A DNA stretch of 64,000 nt from Rhododendron vialii (Eukaryota; Streptophyta; Magnoliopsida; Ericales; Ericaceae): positions 35,511,001 to 35,575,000 of the forward strand of contig NC_080563.1 in NCBI RefSeq assembly GCF_030253575.1, read 5' to 3'. Below are positions 48,171 to 60,179 of the stretch, piece after piece. The notes beneath the pieces were generated by a model. The model saw nothing but the letters and a program-made list of their open reading frames with translations, did not search any database and was not told the DNA's origin. Within the stretch, counting starts at the first letter, position 1; every line of letters starts with the position of its first letter. The translations under genes and the position numbers were made by a program.

Positions 48171-49925
48171 GAGACATTTTAACTTGACTAGAACCCAAAA
48201 GACACTTCTAAGAATCCAGCCCATGCCTAGCCAATATCCCAAGTTGGCCGTATTTAGCCAACATGTGCCAAATTAAGGATTGGGCCTTAGAACCATCCGG
48301 TTCAGAAGGCCATAACTTCCAACCATATGAAATTACCAAATACCTGTGACCTCTTTGTATGGTCCACACCAACTTGACAACCCGTAATACCCCAGTGGTT
48401 ACAATAGGTTAAAAACCAAGCCATGAAATCCTTCAACTACCAAATCCAGAGTACGAGAACAAAGTGAACAACTGAAGTTAAAACGGATGAGGCGATGAGT
48501 CGATGACATAGTCTAGGACGTAAAGTGATTATACCTGATCATGCACTGGTATGGAACTTTTTTACTTTCACGAATTACTTCAACTTTAGAATCACGGAAG
48601 TGCAATTTAAGTGGAAGTTTAATCATAATCAAGGTCTCAAGGGCTCTTTAGAATAGCTCAAAACCTTCAGACAAGTGAAAGCTCAAGCATTGACTCAACT
48701 TTTGAGAGGAGTGCAGTGGTGAGCATTTACCCAACCATCGAGGGGATTGCAGAAGATCATTTAGCCAATAGAAAATGATCTGGACATTTGTAATATCAGC
48801 ACACCAATTTCAAAATAGTGGATGCCTAATGAACACTTCATCATAAAATTATGTTTTCTTACCAAAACAAACAGCGCTGGACAGTAAAGGAAAAACAAAA
48901 GACAACAGGAAAACTTTGGAGGACATGCATCAGATTGCAAGCATATTACGAAACTGGAAATTATAGCACCTATATGAGTGTAATTGGCCTGTTTAAGATA
49001 AGGTACGTACATGATCCAGAAGTGGAGACATAGCAACTGCATTGACTGGTCATTCCGTCACGTAGGTCTTGATAAGTGATAATGATCTGGTGTCCCAAAG
49101 CTAACAACATGGAGGAGGAAACCCAGTATGAAAAGATTAAATTTTTTTTTGTGAATGTTCCTTATCAGACTCTTTAAGCAATTTTCCTGTCTGTCAGTTG
49201 GTAAGAAACAACTCAAAGCCTCAACTTCAGGAACATTCACAAAAAAAAATTGGGAGTGAATCAAATACATTACAATGCTACAAAATAAGAAGAAGGTGCA
49301 ATTACCTGCATAGAAGCAAGGTTTAACCATCAGAAATTTATTTTTTTTTGCAAATACAACGGAATAACAGATATGAAAGACGCAGTCCTCCTTGATAAAT
49401 ATGTAAAATGCTGTCACTGACCTCAGAATCCATATACGAATTACAGCATCTTCACCGGCACTTATAATAGTCTTGTTCAATGGTCCCCAAACAGCTCTAT
49501 TTATTCTTCCCTGGGGCCCCTTGAGTGTAAGCACACACTCTCCAGTCTCTACAAATCACATAACAGTCTAGTTGGACCAATGGAATCAAAGAGGCATTCA
49601 AGCATAAGAAGCACCATAAGACCAAGTAGATACTAACAGATAGTAAGTTGATGAGGAGTAAGAATCAGTGAGTCAATCAGAAAAGACAATAAAGAACGCG
49701 TCTGTTAGTCTCTTCAGGACATTTATCATTATCACTTGAAAATATAATATTATAGCATCCCATTGAATAACTACTATTGCCAATTAACCCGGAGTTCAGA
49801 ATGCCATTTCAGTGATTCTCCTGCCATTTCATCTCGATAAGCAATCTGCTTGTGCAAACAATACTGCTTGAAAGATGCAGGAGGACCTTTTGCAGGTTTT
49901 CGTTACGTTCTGGACTTTTTTCTTG

Positions 49926-49985
49926 TTAGACTTGTCCCACATCGCTCATCTAAGCCACCCAAGCTTGGTTAATAAAATCTAGCCT
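49926..49985 (+). mobile_element. truncated TRIM LTR fragment
   Basis: TGTTAGACTTGTCCCACATC, then GCTCATCTAAGCCACCCAAG, matches the LTR start of the TRIM at 28016. The match ends near ATCTAG, and no primer-binding site or second LTR follows. Confidence 0.8.
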
Positions 49986-50640
49986 TACAACATGAACCAT
50001 AAAACGAACTAAGACTTCCATAATCAAACCTCAAGGGGTGTACCAAAAGATTCCATTCCTACCGCCGCCCCCCACCCCCCACCACCACCATGGACCACCC
50101 ACAAAGGCCAACACCTGTGTCAGCTCCATTTTGTTAATTTCCCTTGCTATAAGAAGTTGCAAGCTGAGAAGATAGAAAAGAATCTGAAGAAGGAAAAGAA
50201 GAATCCGAAGGTGGAACTCTGCAGAAGTTCAGATGCAGAGATGTAGCAGCAGCAGGGGAGTAGAAATGCAGAGAGGAGAACGCAACAAACAGAAGATAAA
50301 GGGAAAGAGGAAAAGAGAGCGATGCAAGAAGAGGGAATAGAGAGAAAGGTATAGAGGAAAGGAGAGAAACACAAGGAGAAAGCAGTCCAGAATCCAGATA
50401 TAATAGGATCCTTCAAAATTAGCTAGCAAATATCCTAGGTATTCTTAAAACTAAAAAATGGTCTCTCCTTCTTTCTAGAGGACCAACTGAGACCCTTTTT
50501 CCTGTCTCGTCAAAAACAGTAGCACAAAACCTTACCAGAAGGCAAAAAGAAAGAAAAGAATAGAAAGAGGCCCATCTATAGCACTCGAGGTAGATGCTCC
50601 CCTTTTCAGATATTGTAATGTCACAAGCTTAATTTCTTTT

Positions 50641-50850
50641 TGCTACAAATATACATATACACACGAAAAGGGGTGTTCCGATCAAGCACCCTACACACCT
50701 CGGATGACGTTGATTCCCGCGTGGGGCCCCTCGGTTTTTTTTTTTAGAATTTTTGGACGGCTCGGATCGGCCGTCCGGTGGCCGGAGACGGCCCGCCGGC
50801 GGCCGTCGGTCCGAATTCGGTCCCCCAATTCGGTCCCTGTAGCATTTTTG
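50641..50850. mobile_element. one-armed Mutator-like MITE with 9-bp TSD
   Basis: A perfect 9-bp repeat, ATTTCTTTT, lies at 50632-50640 and 50851-50859. The right end (complement CAAAAATGCTACAGGGACC) has the family terminus, while the left end is short (TGCTACAAATATAC). The body matches only one arm of the palindrome at 783-1163 (GTTGATTCCCGC, GGGGCCCCTCGG, GGACGGCTCGGATCGGCC). It is a half-size derivative with intact target duplications. Confidence 0.85.
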
Positions 50851-51900
50851 ATTTCTTTTAGTGTCCCCATATTTTCATTTCTTAAATCTTAAAATTACAC
50901 CCCGTAAAAATGAAGATTAAAAGGGCTTTCAGCAGTCCTAAGCTCAAACGAGACAAAATAGAATCTCAGTCGTTGAATCACATCAACCAGATAACTAAAA
51001 CAGAAACAGAAAAAAAGATACAAATAAGAACTTGCGTTCGCTGGGATCTCTGGAAATGCGCTTAACGTGAATAGCAGAAGGCAATTCTATAAAGGGGTCA
51101 GTGGTGATCACTGCAAGCTTATCACCAACACCAAAATCTACAGCTCTGGTTGGAGAATCAAAATTGAAAGTGAAAAGCTGAGCTCTAGTTTACACATTCC
51201 ACAGCTTTGAACTCTGGTCGGTACTCCTAGTAATGAGCATCATAGAATCCCCTGATACACCAAATTTATAAAACCAATGTCACTGTGAGACTTTAAAACA
51301 TATAACTAACCGATGTAACTCAGATATATTAACAAAAACATCCAAAGGACTATAACATACATAACTTCCGCATAGAATAGAATCCTGGGTGCGTCGGAGA
51401 AGCTACTATTAAGAGTCAGAAACAACTTAAAAAGGTTATTAAAAACATCTCCAGCCCTTACCCTTTTCTCTTTTTAACTCAAACTCAAAAATGTGAATAA
51501 TACCCCCTCAAAACCCACTTCACTCCTTGACTTAAACCTATACCAAATAGAGTTCCACTCAAAGTTTTACTGAAATCAAGGGAGACACAAATTTTTGTAA
51601 GGCTATATTTCTCCCCGCCCAACTTTACAATCATGCCATTAATGAAGCTTTTACTCAAATTTGTGCATAGATTTGAGTTTTCCCATTGAAGTGTTTCATA
51701 AAAAATGAAGCTTTACTCAAATTTCAACAAAAATATGAGTGATGGACTGAGATGATGTAACAGCTCATTCTGAGAAGCTACAATTTTGATGCTTTTTAAT
51801 TCTTCTACACAAAATCATCTTTCACCAATCTTATAGTTTAAGAAACACCAAACATATACACATCGCATTCCTCATAAACCAAATAAGTTATAAAAGAAAA

Positions 51901-52934
51901 AGGGTTAAATATCTACTTGCCCCTCAACTATTCAGATTTTATTTACTTCATCCTCTAACTATCAATTGATCCTTCTTCCCCCTCTAACTACCAACGGTTA
52001 GCCACGCCATCCAATTGCTCACTTCCTTTTTACGGAAAACAAACACCTAACCCCAACTGGAATAATTGAAGGCTATTTATGTCTTTAGCCTACCAATATT
52101 TGTATATGCTCAGTCCCATCATCTCTTGCTCTCAACTGTGTTTATCTCTCACTCTCTCTTCCAAATCCAGTGGCACGAACACGTAAACCCCATGAAAAAA
52201 CTCCACTTTCTTACACTTCTTGCTCAATTTCCCAAATTCCCTCACCCAATTCATCCTCCCTCAACACAACAACAAAAACCCATTTCATTCTCCTCTCCAA
52301 AATCTCCAAACCAGAGGCCAACAATATCCCCACCATGTCTGAAATTATGAAGGCATCGAAATCCCAAAAGATTGACCTTGAGATTCAATCAGTGGGATCC
52401 TTTTTCAGAATCACCGCAAAAAGCTTGGAAACCCAGAAAGATTCTTCCCCTGAACTTGATTAGGTTGTGCCGAGAGACTTTGGGGATGGAAAGATCAATT
52501 TTGGGGATTGGTTTGTTCGTTGGAGTTGTTGCTATAACTATAAGATATGGGTATGACTGTGGTTGTGGGAGAGCTGAGTTACTGTGATGACTATGACCTT
52601 TGCCGATCAAAAAAATGACTCTGACCTTTACCATTTCAAGGTTTTACTCTCTCCCTACCTTTCTAGAGTGAGAGACGAATAGAGTTGAGAGTTAAAAGAG
52701 GAAGTAGATACATACGTATACATATATTGGTAGGTTTAAGACATATATAACCTTCAATTATACCAGTTGGGGTTAGGTGATATGTTTTCCGTCCATGAAT
52801 CGGACAAAAGTGAGCAATTGGATGGAGTGGCTAACGATTTGATAGTTAGAGGGGAAAGAAGGTTCAATTAGTAGTTGGAGGATGAAATAAATAAATTTTG
52901 AATAGTTGAAGCGATAAGTACATATTTAGATTCC
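51901..52934. mobile_element. long-inverted-repeat element with gene-like cargo
   Basis: The left arm (51901-52162) and right arm (52663-52934) are inverted repeats of about 260 bp at roughly 80% identity. Shared blocks include ACTTCATCCTC, CCATCCAATTGCTCACTT, CACCTAACCCCAACTGG and TATAATTGAAGG. About 500 bp lies between them. Long terminal inverted repeats around host-like DNA are the layout of Pack-MULEs and other gene-capturing elements. No TSD could be resolved and no transposase is present. Confidence 0.7.
52190..52600 (+). pseudogene. captured gene-like fragment inside the inverted-repeat element
   Basis: Overlapping + strand frames are open and unusually codon-like for this region. 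One starts MKKLHFLTLLAQFPKFPHP and is Ser/Pro-rich like a plastid transit peptide. A second includes KIDLEIQSVGSFFRITAKSL, and a third includes ETLGMERSILGIGLFVGVVA, RYGYDCGCGRAELL. The pieces are in different frames, so it is more likely joined fragments of host exons than a working gene. I cannot name the source gene with confidence. Confidence 0.45.
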
Positions 52935-53636
52935 GTTTCAGAACTCAAAAAAAGCTCTTATTTTTTAAGAAGGTAATTTCAAGTTAAAAAATGAGGGGCT
53001 TATTGAAATCTAAAAATATGCACTATGAATCTTGTTTGAAAGATCTCATTGAGATCTTTTATACGATGCAAAAAAAATTGAAAAATTACTTTCATTTACA
53101 TTATTTTTGAATTTGAAAATATGAAATAAACTGCTTATTTTTTAAAAAAGTTTATGGAACGAGACCTTAACCTAAAAAACAAAACTCCACAATTCTTCTA
53201 GGAATATAAACAAACGCATCAAGCAAGGCACTCATATAGAAAACATACACAAATCACACAGCGGGCTGTGCTATACAGTAGTTAGCTTTTATGTCATCAT
53301 TACTTCTTGTATTACTTTTGTATCATACTCGAGCTTTCTTCCTGATTGATATTACAACGGAGTATGATAACAAATCACATTGCACTTTGTTATTTACTTT
53401 AATCTAGCTTACTTTCTATGCCGGTTGTGCATGGTTTATCGTACTTTTTTCACTTTTTTTTGTCCTTTTTTTTCCTTTTGGGTATATCCGTTATAGGCTG
53501 TACATTTGGTTAACCTTTTTTATTTTCAAGCTAATTTATAGAAAAAAAAAAACATACACAAAAGAATCACATGTCTATATATATAGACAGATATGAAAAC
53601 ACATACAGATGGAAAAAGGGTGAGACTTACACTTAC
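52935..53636. other. intronic DNA of the eIF3i pseudogene, no feature seen
   Basis: AT-rich sequence between the inverted-repeat element and the first recognisable eIF3i exon. Confidence 0.35.
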
Positions 53637-54030
53637 TTGAGAGTTGAGACTTCGCGGCAATAGACGGCGCCTTTATGGCCACGGTGCGTGCCGAGGCGCT
53701 CTCCGTTGTCAGCAAACCATAAGGTGAGATTATGATCTTTATCCCTGGCGCAGGAGAAGAGGAGATCGCCGTCCCTGTTGTACTTCCCCTCCAACAACTA
53801 CCAAAAGGGGAAAATTACCCACAGGTGGTGTGGACCAAGATAAATCAACACTTTCATTGTGTCAAGTTTCCAAATTACCAAGACATGACACCTGCAAATA
53901 ATATTACCAATACATGACATGAGGTAATAAGCATGATGAGACTGGACAAATTTGTCCTTTGTCCAAGACAACACTCTCTCTGCGCGCCCCTGACACACCC
54001 CCGGCCGACCCCACCCCAGACCAAACTACC

Positions 54031-54842
54031 CCCAGCAATAATACCCACTCAATCTACGGCAATTTCTTATTTTTTATTTATTTACTTAATAACTTTTATA
54101 TCTTTTTTCATTTTTATTTATTTAATATTATTTAAGTGTTTCAATTTTCAATCCGGTCGAATCGATGCAAAGATCTTATTTTTTTTATCATTTTGTCTTC
54201 AATGATCATAATGAATTTTTGGCTCGAAGGCCTTTCAACAAGTATCCTAAGACTTATTATTTAGTTTCAGGTCTCTCTTAGAGTGCTCATTGAAAGGCCT
54301 TAGAACCAAAAATTCAGTACGACCATTTAGGATGAAATGATAAAAAAAATAAGATCTTCGCACCGGTTCAAACGAATTAAAAATCGAAACACTTATTTTT
54401 TTAATCTTTATATGTATTTTTAAATTATTTAATATTATACCCTGGCAATAATTAAACCCACATCAATTTCTTATTTCTTATTTATTTACTTAATAACTTT
54501 TATATTTTTTTCATTTTTATTTATTTAATATTATTTAAGTGTTCCAATTTTCAATCCGATCGAATCGATGCAAAGATCTTATTTTTTTTATCATTTTGTC
54601 TTCAATGATCATAATGAATTTTTGGCTCGAAGGCCTTTCAACAAGTACCCTAAGACTTATTATTTAGTTTCAGGTCTCTCTTAGGGTGCTCATTGAAAGG
54701 CCTTAGAGCCAAAAATTCATTACGACCATTTAGAATGAAATGATAAGAAAAATAAGATCTTCGCACCGGTTCAAACGAATTAAAAATCGAAACACTTATT
54801 TTTTTACTCTTTATATGTATTTTTAAATTATTTAATATTATA
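54031..54842. repeat. palindromic element duplicated in tandem
   Basis: Two units of about 410 bp (54031-54440 and 54441-54842) are over 90% identical. Each contains its own long palindrome: the left arm (CAATCCGGTCGAATCGATGC, GCTCGAAGGCCTTTCAA) pairs with the right arm (TTGAAAGGCCTTAGA, GCACCGGTTCAAACGAATTA). No ORF is present. Confidence 0.9.
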
Positions 54843-54929
54843 TACGTGAGTAAATTTCTTTATATTATTGAAATTTTACTCTTATTTTTTTACTCACTTT
54901 GTGCAACTTTTACTCACTTTCCATTGAGA

Positions 54930-55085
54930 TCCCCTCCAGTTCCAGCCCAAAAGCGCATTGAAATAGCTATTGCCCGTGTTGGAAACAATCACTTTGTGCA
55001 ACTTTTCTTGCAGCCTCATTACCCTGTACCACCATTCCCAACACGGGTCTACAAACCACTCAAACTTCCTAAAATAATTAGGCAA
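54930..55085 (+). pseudogene. short coding-like fragment, possible transposon protein
   Basis: The + strand frame reads RIEIAIARVGNNHFVQLFLQ followed by PHYPVPPFPTRVYK. This resembles a short C-terminal module (NNHFV, PLPP) found in plant Mutator-type or OTU-protease-like transposon proteins. No flanking domains are present. The similarity is from memory and the fragment is short. Confidence 0.35.
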
Positions 55086-55103
55086 TAAAAATAGAATTAA
55101 AAG

Positions 55104-57306
55104 ATGCTAAACAAGCCTATCTTTATGAACATAAGGTCTTAAGGTAAACATATGAAGTTAAATAGCTAGCCTCAAGAAAATAGTCACAGAATCTGCAGTA
55201 CCATCTACTTTAACGCAAAAATTGACTTTGCACAAGAATAACTACGACACAATCTTCATGCATTTTTTTAGGTCTATGAGTCTAGTTTCAAAATCAGAAA
55301 TCGGATCGCAATTTCATCGCCGGAGCTCAAACTTATGGCCGTTTCCCTAACACGTGTCTGTGTAGTCAGCACAGTCCGAAACTGCGCGCTGCAAGGTCAC
55401 GAATTTTTATAGAATTGAATACTTTGAGTCTGACCCTGAAATTTTTACCATAGACAAAAGACTCATAGAGGAACTCTCCATAAAAATCTCATGATTTTTG
55501 GAGTTTAGGAAGTGCCCCAACAAAAATTTCCAAAATCAGGGCAGACACAAGGTTTCCAATCCTGCAGATTTTTCAGAAAAAAATGCAGCGTGTTCCTCTC
55601 TCGATTTCTGACTCCAAAACCTTTCAATACACTTCAAACTCACACAAAAACTTCACTAATCATGCTCAAACTCAGATATATTAAAGAGCTATTTTAAGAA
55701 CATCGAATCCATGCATCAAAATAGGTTTTAAACACTCAATCCAAGGGATCTCAAGTTAGGTTCTTAAGTTCCTTAAGAATTCAACCCTAAAACTCATATT
55801 CATACAGATATAGAGTGTAGTCTTTTTGCAATATGGACTTGGTCTTGGTCTTGAAAGAACCACCACCTAACTTTTTACTTATCACTTGCCAAAAAATATG
55901 GTTTGCTCTTTATACAATAAACATGTGGTCCACGCAGACATAGAGTGTAGTCTTTGGACAATATGGACTTGGTCTTGAAAGAATCACCACCTGTCTTGAA
56001 AGAATCACCACCTAACTTTTTACTTATCACTTGTCAAAAAATATGATTTGCTCTTTATACAATAAACATGTGGTCCACAGAGACATAAAATGTAGCCTTT
56101 GGGCAATATGGACTTGGTCTTAATATTGAAAGAACCACCACCTAACTTTTTACTTATCACTTGCCAAAAAATATGACTTGCTCTTTATACAATAAATATG
56201 CGGTCCATACAGACATAAAGTGTAGTCTTTGGGCAATATAGACTTGGTCTTGATCTTGAAAGAACTATCACCTACCTTTTCACTTATCCCTTGCAAAAAA
56301 ACTTGACTTACTATTTATACAATAAACATGTGGTCCACACAGATATAGAGTTTAGCCTTTTGGCAATATGGACTTGGTCTCGAGTAAGTTAAAAATTTGG
56401 TAGGATACCGTGCGACGTCGGGGTTGATTTCTCCTAGTCCGAAACGTTAAACAACAATGCATAAACACTTATTATACTTAGGAGAAGGTAGGATATAGAT
56501 TATAATACCTTTAATCCGGACAAAGCGATTCGGTGGAGTCCGATGGGTTTTCGTTTGGTGGCGAAAGATTGATATTCTAGCAGCAACTTAGGGCTGGAAT
56601 AACTTGACCAAACATCTGCCGTTTTGGATGATTCTTGTGTCTCTCGCGAAGATCTTGAAACGCTCTACGACTTTCATGAAGAAGTCTAAGCCCGAAAACC
56701 ACTCTAAGTAGTAGAAAAATGGAAGTTTAGAAGGATCGCTAAATTTGTCTGAAAATCAGAATCCGAGAATTTTATCTAACTTTGAATGGTGATAACTCTA
56801 TCAATTCTTGACCGTTTTGGGCAATTCTTGGGTCGAAATCAAAGCTCTCGACGCCCTCTACAACTTTCGTGAAGAAACTTAGGCCTAAAAACGATAGCAA
56901 CTAGGAGGAAACAGGCCGTGAATAGAGGGACGTGATATGGACGAAAATCGAAAGGGTGTGATCCCTCTTTTCTTGTTTTTTTTTTTATTTTTGTAGAGGT
57001 CTAGGAGTGTTGTATTGTGAGAAAGGAGAGAGGCATTTATAGAGGAGAAGTATAGAGGTGGTGGAATTCGGGAGGAGAGAGAGATATAGTTTCAATAGAA
57101 TTCTAATTAGCGTTTAGATACGAAGGATAAGAGATGAATGTATATCTCTAAAGTATAATATGTTTCGAATACGATTTTTTTTTTAGTAATATCAAATATA
57201 CACATAATAATATAATTTAATTAATAAATCTAACTAATTATTGAATTAGTTTTAACATTTCAAATTTGTATTAAAAAAAAATGGGGCAAAAATTCGGGTC
57301 GTTACA
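55104..57306 (-). mobile_element. probable solo or partial LTR (Ty3-gypsy-like)
   Basis: On the minus strand the block begins TGTAACGACCCGAATTTTTG at 57306, a start common to plant Ty3-gypsy LTRs, and could end in CA near 55104. Content between (repeated phrases about fixed-length drug-like simple blocks, GGGCAATTCTTGGGTCG, CTACAACTTTCGTGAAGAA) is non-coding and repetitive in style, as in long LTRs. No TSD matched, the left boundary is tentative, and no internal domain or second LTR lies in the window. Confidence 0.4.
55800..56380. repeat. minisatellite, about 130-bp unit, 4 to 5 copies
   Basis: Units start near 55811, 55941, 56086, 56217 and 56346 at ATAGAGTGTAGTCTTT-like sequence. Each contains AATATGGACTTGGTCTT, GAAAGAA-CACCACCTAAC and CTTTATACAATAAACATGTG. 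The second unit has an internal 21-bp duplication (CTTGAAAGAATCACCACCT twice). Confidence 0.92.
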
Positions 57307-57609
57307 ATTACAGACGGATGATTGAGTGGTTCCCCAATCTCGATCAGTTTCGTTAACGAGTGACAAAGAGAAAGGCCCAAGAACACCATTTATTTTGGCG
57401 TGGCTTTAAACTGGCGTTTGTGTGGGTTCGAATACGTGTTTAGGTTGGTAACTTAAGTCCCCTTCATGCCTCTTTGTACGCTCAATTTTCGTCCACATCT
57501 TTGGCTCAAACATATTTTTGATAGAAATTATAAGACCCACGATTCTGTTCACATAAATCAGACCCACAATTGATACACACGATTTTTGAAGAGTTTTTGC
57601 TGTACATAT
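57307..57609. other. intergenic, no gene seen
   Basis: No feature was recognised between the putative LTR and the next foldback element. Confidence 0.35.
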
Positions 57610-57975
57610 TGGAAGACAATGCTACAGTTCCATCGCATATGCCCACCTCATGCATGTGGTGCCCACTCCGAGACCTAAAAAAATAGAGTACTCATAAATT
57701 TAAAAATAATTTTTTATGAGGTCTTATAAAAAATCAACTTTAACGGATATCAGTAAGTATTTTTTTTGAATTTACGAAGGCAAAACTGAGCAGTTAAACA
57801 ATTTTACTCTACAAATCCAGAAAAAATACTTACCGATATCCGTTGGAATTTCTTTTTTTTACAAGGCCCCATAAGAAATTATTTTTAAATTTATGGATAT
57901 TTTTTTGTATTTTTATGAGACTCGGAATGGATCCCACATGCGTATGGTGGACATATATGGTGAACCTAGACTTTC
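57610..57975. repeat. foldback element, Mutator-like family
   Basis: The left arm (AATGCTACAGTTCC, then CATGTGGTGCCCACTCCGAG) pairs with the right arm (CTCGGAATGGATCCCACATG, then GGTGAACCTAGACTTTCTG). Inner arms around 57740 and 57835 (CGGATATCAGTAAGTATTTT and complement) also pair. The end resembles the AATGCTAC terminus of the 9-bp-TSD family. Confidence 0.65.
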
Positions 57976-58269
57976 TGTTAAAAGAGGAGAGAGACGTACA
58001 AGGTAGTAAAGGAAGAGAGAGAATAATAAAGTTGTTGGCTGTTAAAGAAAAGGGTAAAATCGTAAGCTTGCAAAGCCTTACCATGCTTTGGTCAATATTC
58101 TTGGACATACAATAGCTCTTGTAATTTCAGAACTCGGTACCATCAAGTGGTCATTATTTCCACTGCACACCACTGTCCCGTGATTTTCCCCTACCAAAAA
58201 TCGTTACTCTCTCCATCCAATCCCTCACGCCCATCCAATTCCCAAACGGAAAACGTAACCCCTCAGCCT

Positions 58270-58725
58270 CTAGAGAAACTTTTGCATGTACCGGGGAAAG
58301 GAGGGTTGGTGGTGTCCCCATCGGTTCGTTTTAAATTTTCGGCTATTTTTTGAAGACAATTTGCTAATCAGCTTCGTTCATTTTGTAGAGTTCAATAATA
58401 ACATTAATTTTGCTAAAAATAACGTCCATCGGATTTCATTAGATACATGATTGGCACATGTAAAAATTAAAGAAAAAACAAAAATTGGGTGCTACTTCAG
58501 TGTGTTTTTTGATCCAGTTTTTATTTTTTAAAATTTTTATGTGTGCCGATCATGTATCTACTAGTAAAATTCAATGAACATGATTTTGGCAAGATTAATG
58601 TTCTCACGAACAAATGAACAGCGACGATCATCAAAATGTGTTCAAAAAATGGCCAAAAAATAAAAAATGGACCGAAATGGGACATTACCACCCCTCTTAT
58701 CCCCGGTATATACAAAAGTTTCTCC
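58270..58725. repeat. foldback element
   Basis: The arms start GAGAAACTTTTGCATGTACC on the left and end in the complement GGTATATACAAAAGTTTCTC on the right. Pairing continues through GGGTGGTG-TGTCCC and the ATACATGATTGGCACATG stretch. Length is about 455 bp with no convincing ORF. Confidence 0.75.
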
Positions 58726-58959
58726 AACCCCCAACTACCTATTCAAGGCTATTTATGTCATTAACCAACCAATATATATAGGGGTAGATTTTGCTCACAA
58801 AATATTTGACACAACATTTGAGGATCTCATAGATTCCGATCAAATTTCGATGATCCGAACGTAATTTTAAGAGGCCTCAGCAAAATATATGACCAAAAAA
58901 TATTGATCTGGGCAGTTTTTTATTGAACGGTTTAAAAGAAAAAACTTAAAGAGAATATA

Positions 58960-59060
58960 TTCAACAAAACTTGATATCACTTGATGCAGTAATCTCCAAC
59001 GTGAGACAAAATGTAGTCTACATTTTACTTGAAAAAATAGATGCATTTGGGATTCATGCA
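58960..59060. repeat. 100-bp dispersed repeat, copy 2 (partner 42557-42655)
   Basis: Same orientation and about 90% identity to 42557-42655, which adjoins the kinase pseudogene. It may mark a further, otherwise lost, member of the receptor kinase duplication. Confidence 0.85.
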
Positions 59061-60174
59061 GTAATCTCCAAAAGTTTTCTACAGTAGTTGGCTGTTTCAA
59101 TATGCCTCCACTTAAAACTAGCAGTGGAGGACAACATCATAGGATTTTTTTATATTTTGGAAACCTTTATTTAGGAACAATATTATTAAAAAATTATATT
59201 TTTACCGTTTGTTTTGTGCGTTTCTTATTTTTCTATTTTTTAATTTTGGTAAGATTTTATTATTCACTTGGAGATGTAGTAATCTCCAAAAGTTTTTTTG
59301 CATGTTTCTTATTTTTGCTCGTTTTTTTTTAGAATCTCGAAGAAAATAACGTCTCCAAGTTAGGAAATAATAATCATCTCATCAAGAACATTATCTCTCC
59401 CTTCCTCTCTTTCAACCCTATCCACCACAACTCTTCTTCTCCGTTCCCCTCCCCCCGGTGGGTTCCAAACCCATGTGTGGCGGCGGAAGGGGAATGCCAT
59501 GGTACTATCGATTCCCCTTCTTTGTTTTTTCTTCCGTCTCTCCAGATCAACAACTTGTCGTCTGATCTGTGAGAGTTTTGTCTATTGTTCTATGAGAGTT
59601 TTATCTCCCGTTCTACGAGAGTTATTTAGTTTCGTCTTTGGTCGAATTTGTTTACAGATCAATTTCTCTCAATCAAGATTGCTTCACAACGATATCTGTG
59701 CTTCAGCGTTCTATCCCTACACAATGTCTTTGGTGAGGCAACTCGTGGCGGCTTGACAGATCTGTAGTTCTTGGAAGTTCATTGGTGCGTTCATCCTTAG
59801 TTGGAGTGCATCTGATTGTCTGAGTATTTGGTATCTTTATTCTTAACTTTGCACTTTTTCTCGTTTAAGACTTCTAATTAGATGTTAGGCAGTTTAAAAG
59901 TATGTTGCATCAGGTCATGCCTGGGTTAGGATGAAAGATATCGATTGCCTTATGATTTACTCATTTTTATTTGTTAGACGATTAGTTTGACTTTGTCCAA
60001 ATTTTTTGTAATGATTTCCGTTTTATAAGTAATTTTTATCAACATAATCTTCTCATTTTTTTAAATAATAAAAAAAAAGGCTAGGGAATAATAAATCCCA
60101 CCAAAATTAGGAAATAAAGAAACGTTCCAGCTAATCATTCTCAACCGCTCCGGCTACACGTTGCAGCCAAGAAA

Positions 60175-60179
<5 letters not shown>
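59061..60179. other. intergenic, no gene supported
   Basis: An ORF at 59475-59756 shows a repeated phrase (GAGAGTTTTGTCTATTGTTC, GAGAGTTTTATCTCCCGTTC, GAGAGTTATTTAG) and no domain. Rest is AT-rich. Confidence 0.4.

Larger units (their letters stand above)
44862..53804 (-). pseudogene. TIF3I1: eIF3 subunit i (TIF3I1-like, WD40) pseudogene
   Basis: Exon-like blocks on the minus strand, in order: about 53796-53637 ([33 protein letters not shown]), 51260-51036 (FNFDSPTRAVDFGVGDKLAV, AIHVKRI), 49548-49422 (KGPQGRINRAVWGPLNKTII, SAGEDAVIRIW), 49190-49141 (TGKLLKESDKE), 49100-49011 (LWDTRSLSLIKTYVTE, PVNAVAMSPLLDH), 47704-47618 ([20 protein letters not shown]), 47267-47189 (LLQEEIGGLKGHFGPINALA), 44993-44862 (SFSSGGEDGYIRLHHFE). 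These track the whole eIF3i protein, a seven-bladed propeller of the translation initiation complex. Disabling changes are an in-frame TAA after SSKLWNV, a TGA replacing Arg after TYVTE, a 1-bp deletion in the IRIWDSE codons, a 1-bp deletion in FNPDGK, loss of most of the block after KESDKE, and no N-terminal MRPILMKGHE exon. The second block ends at a GC donor (GCAAGT). The last block reads past the usual YFNI end into 20 extra residues. Confidence 0.9.

Noticed and set aside
59475-59756. 93-residue ORF
   Set aside because: Built on a repeated GAGAGTTTT phrase, no domain and no splice context.
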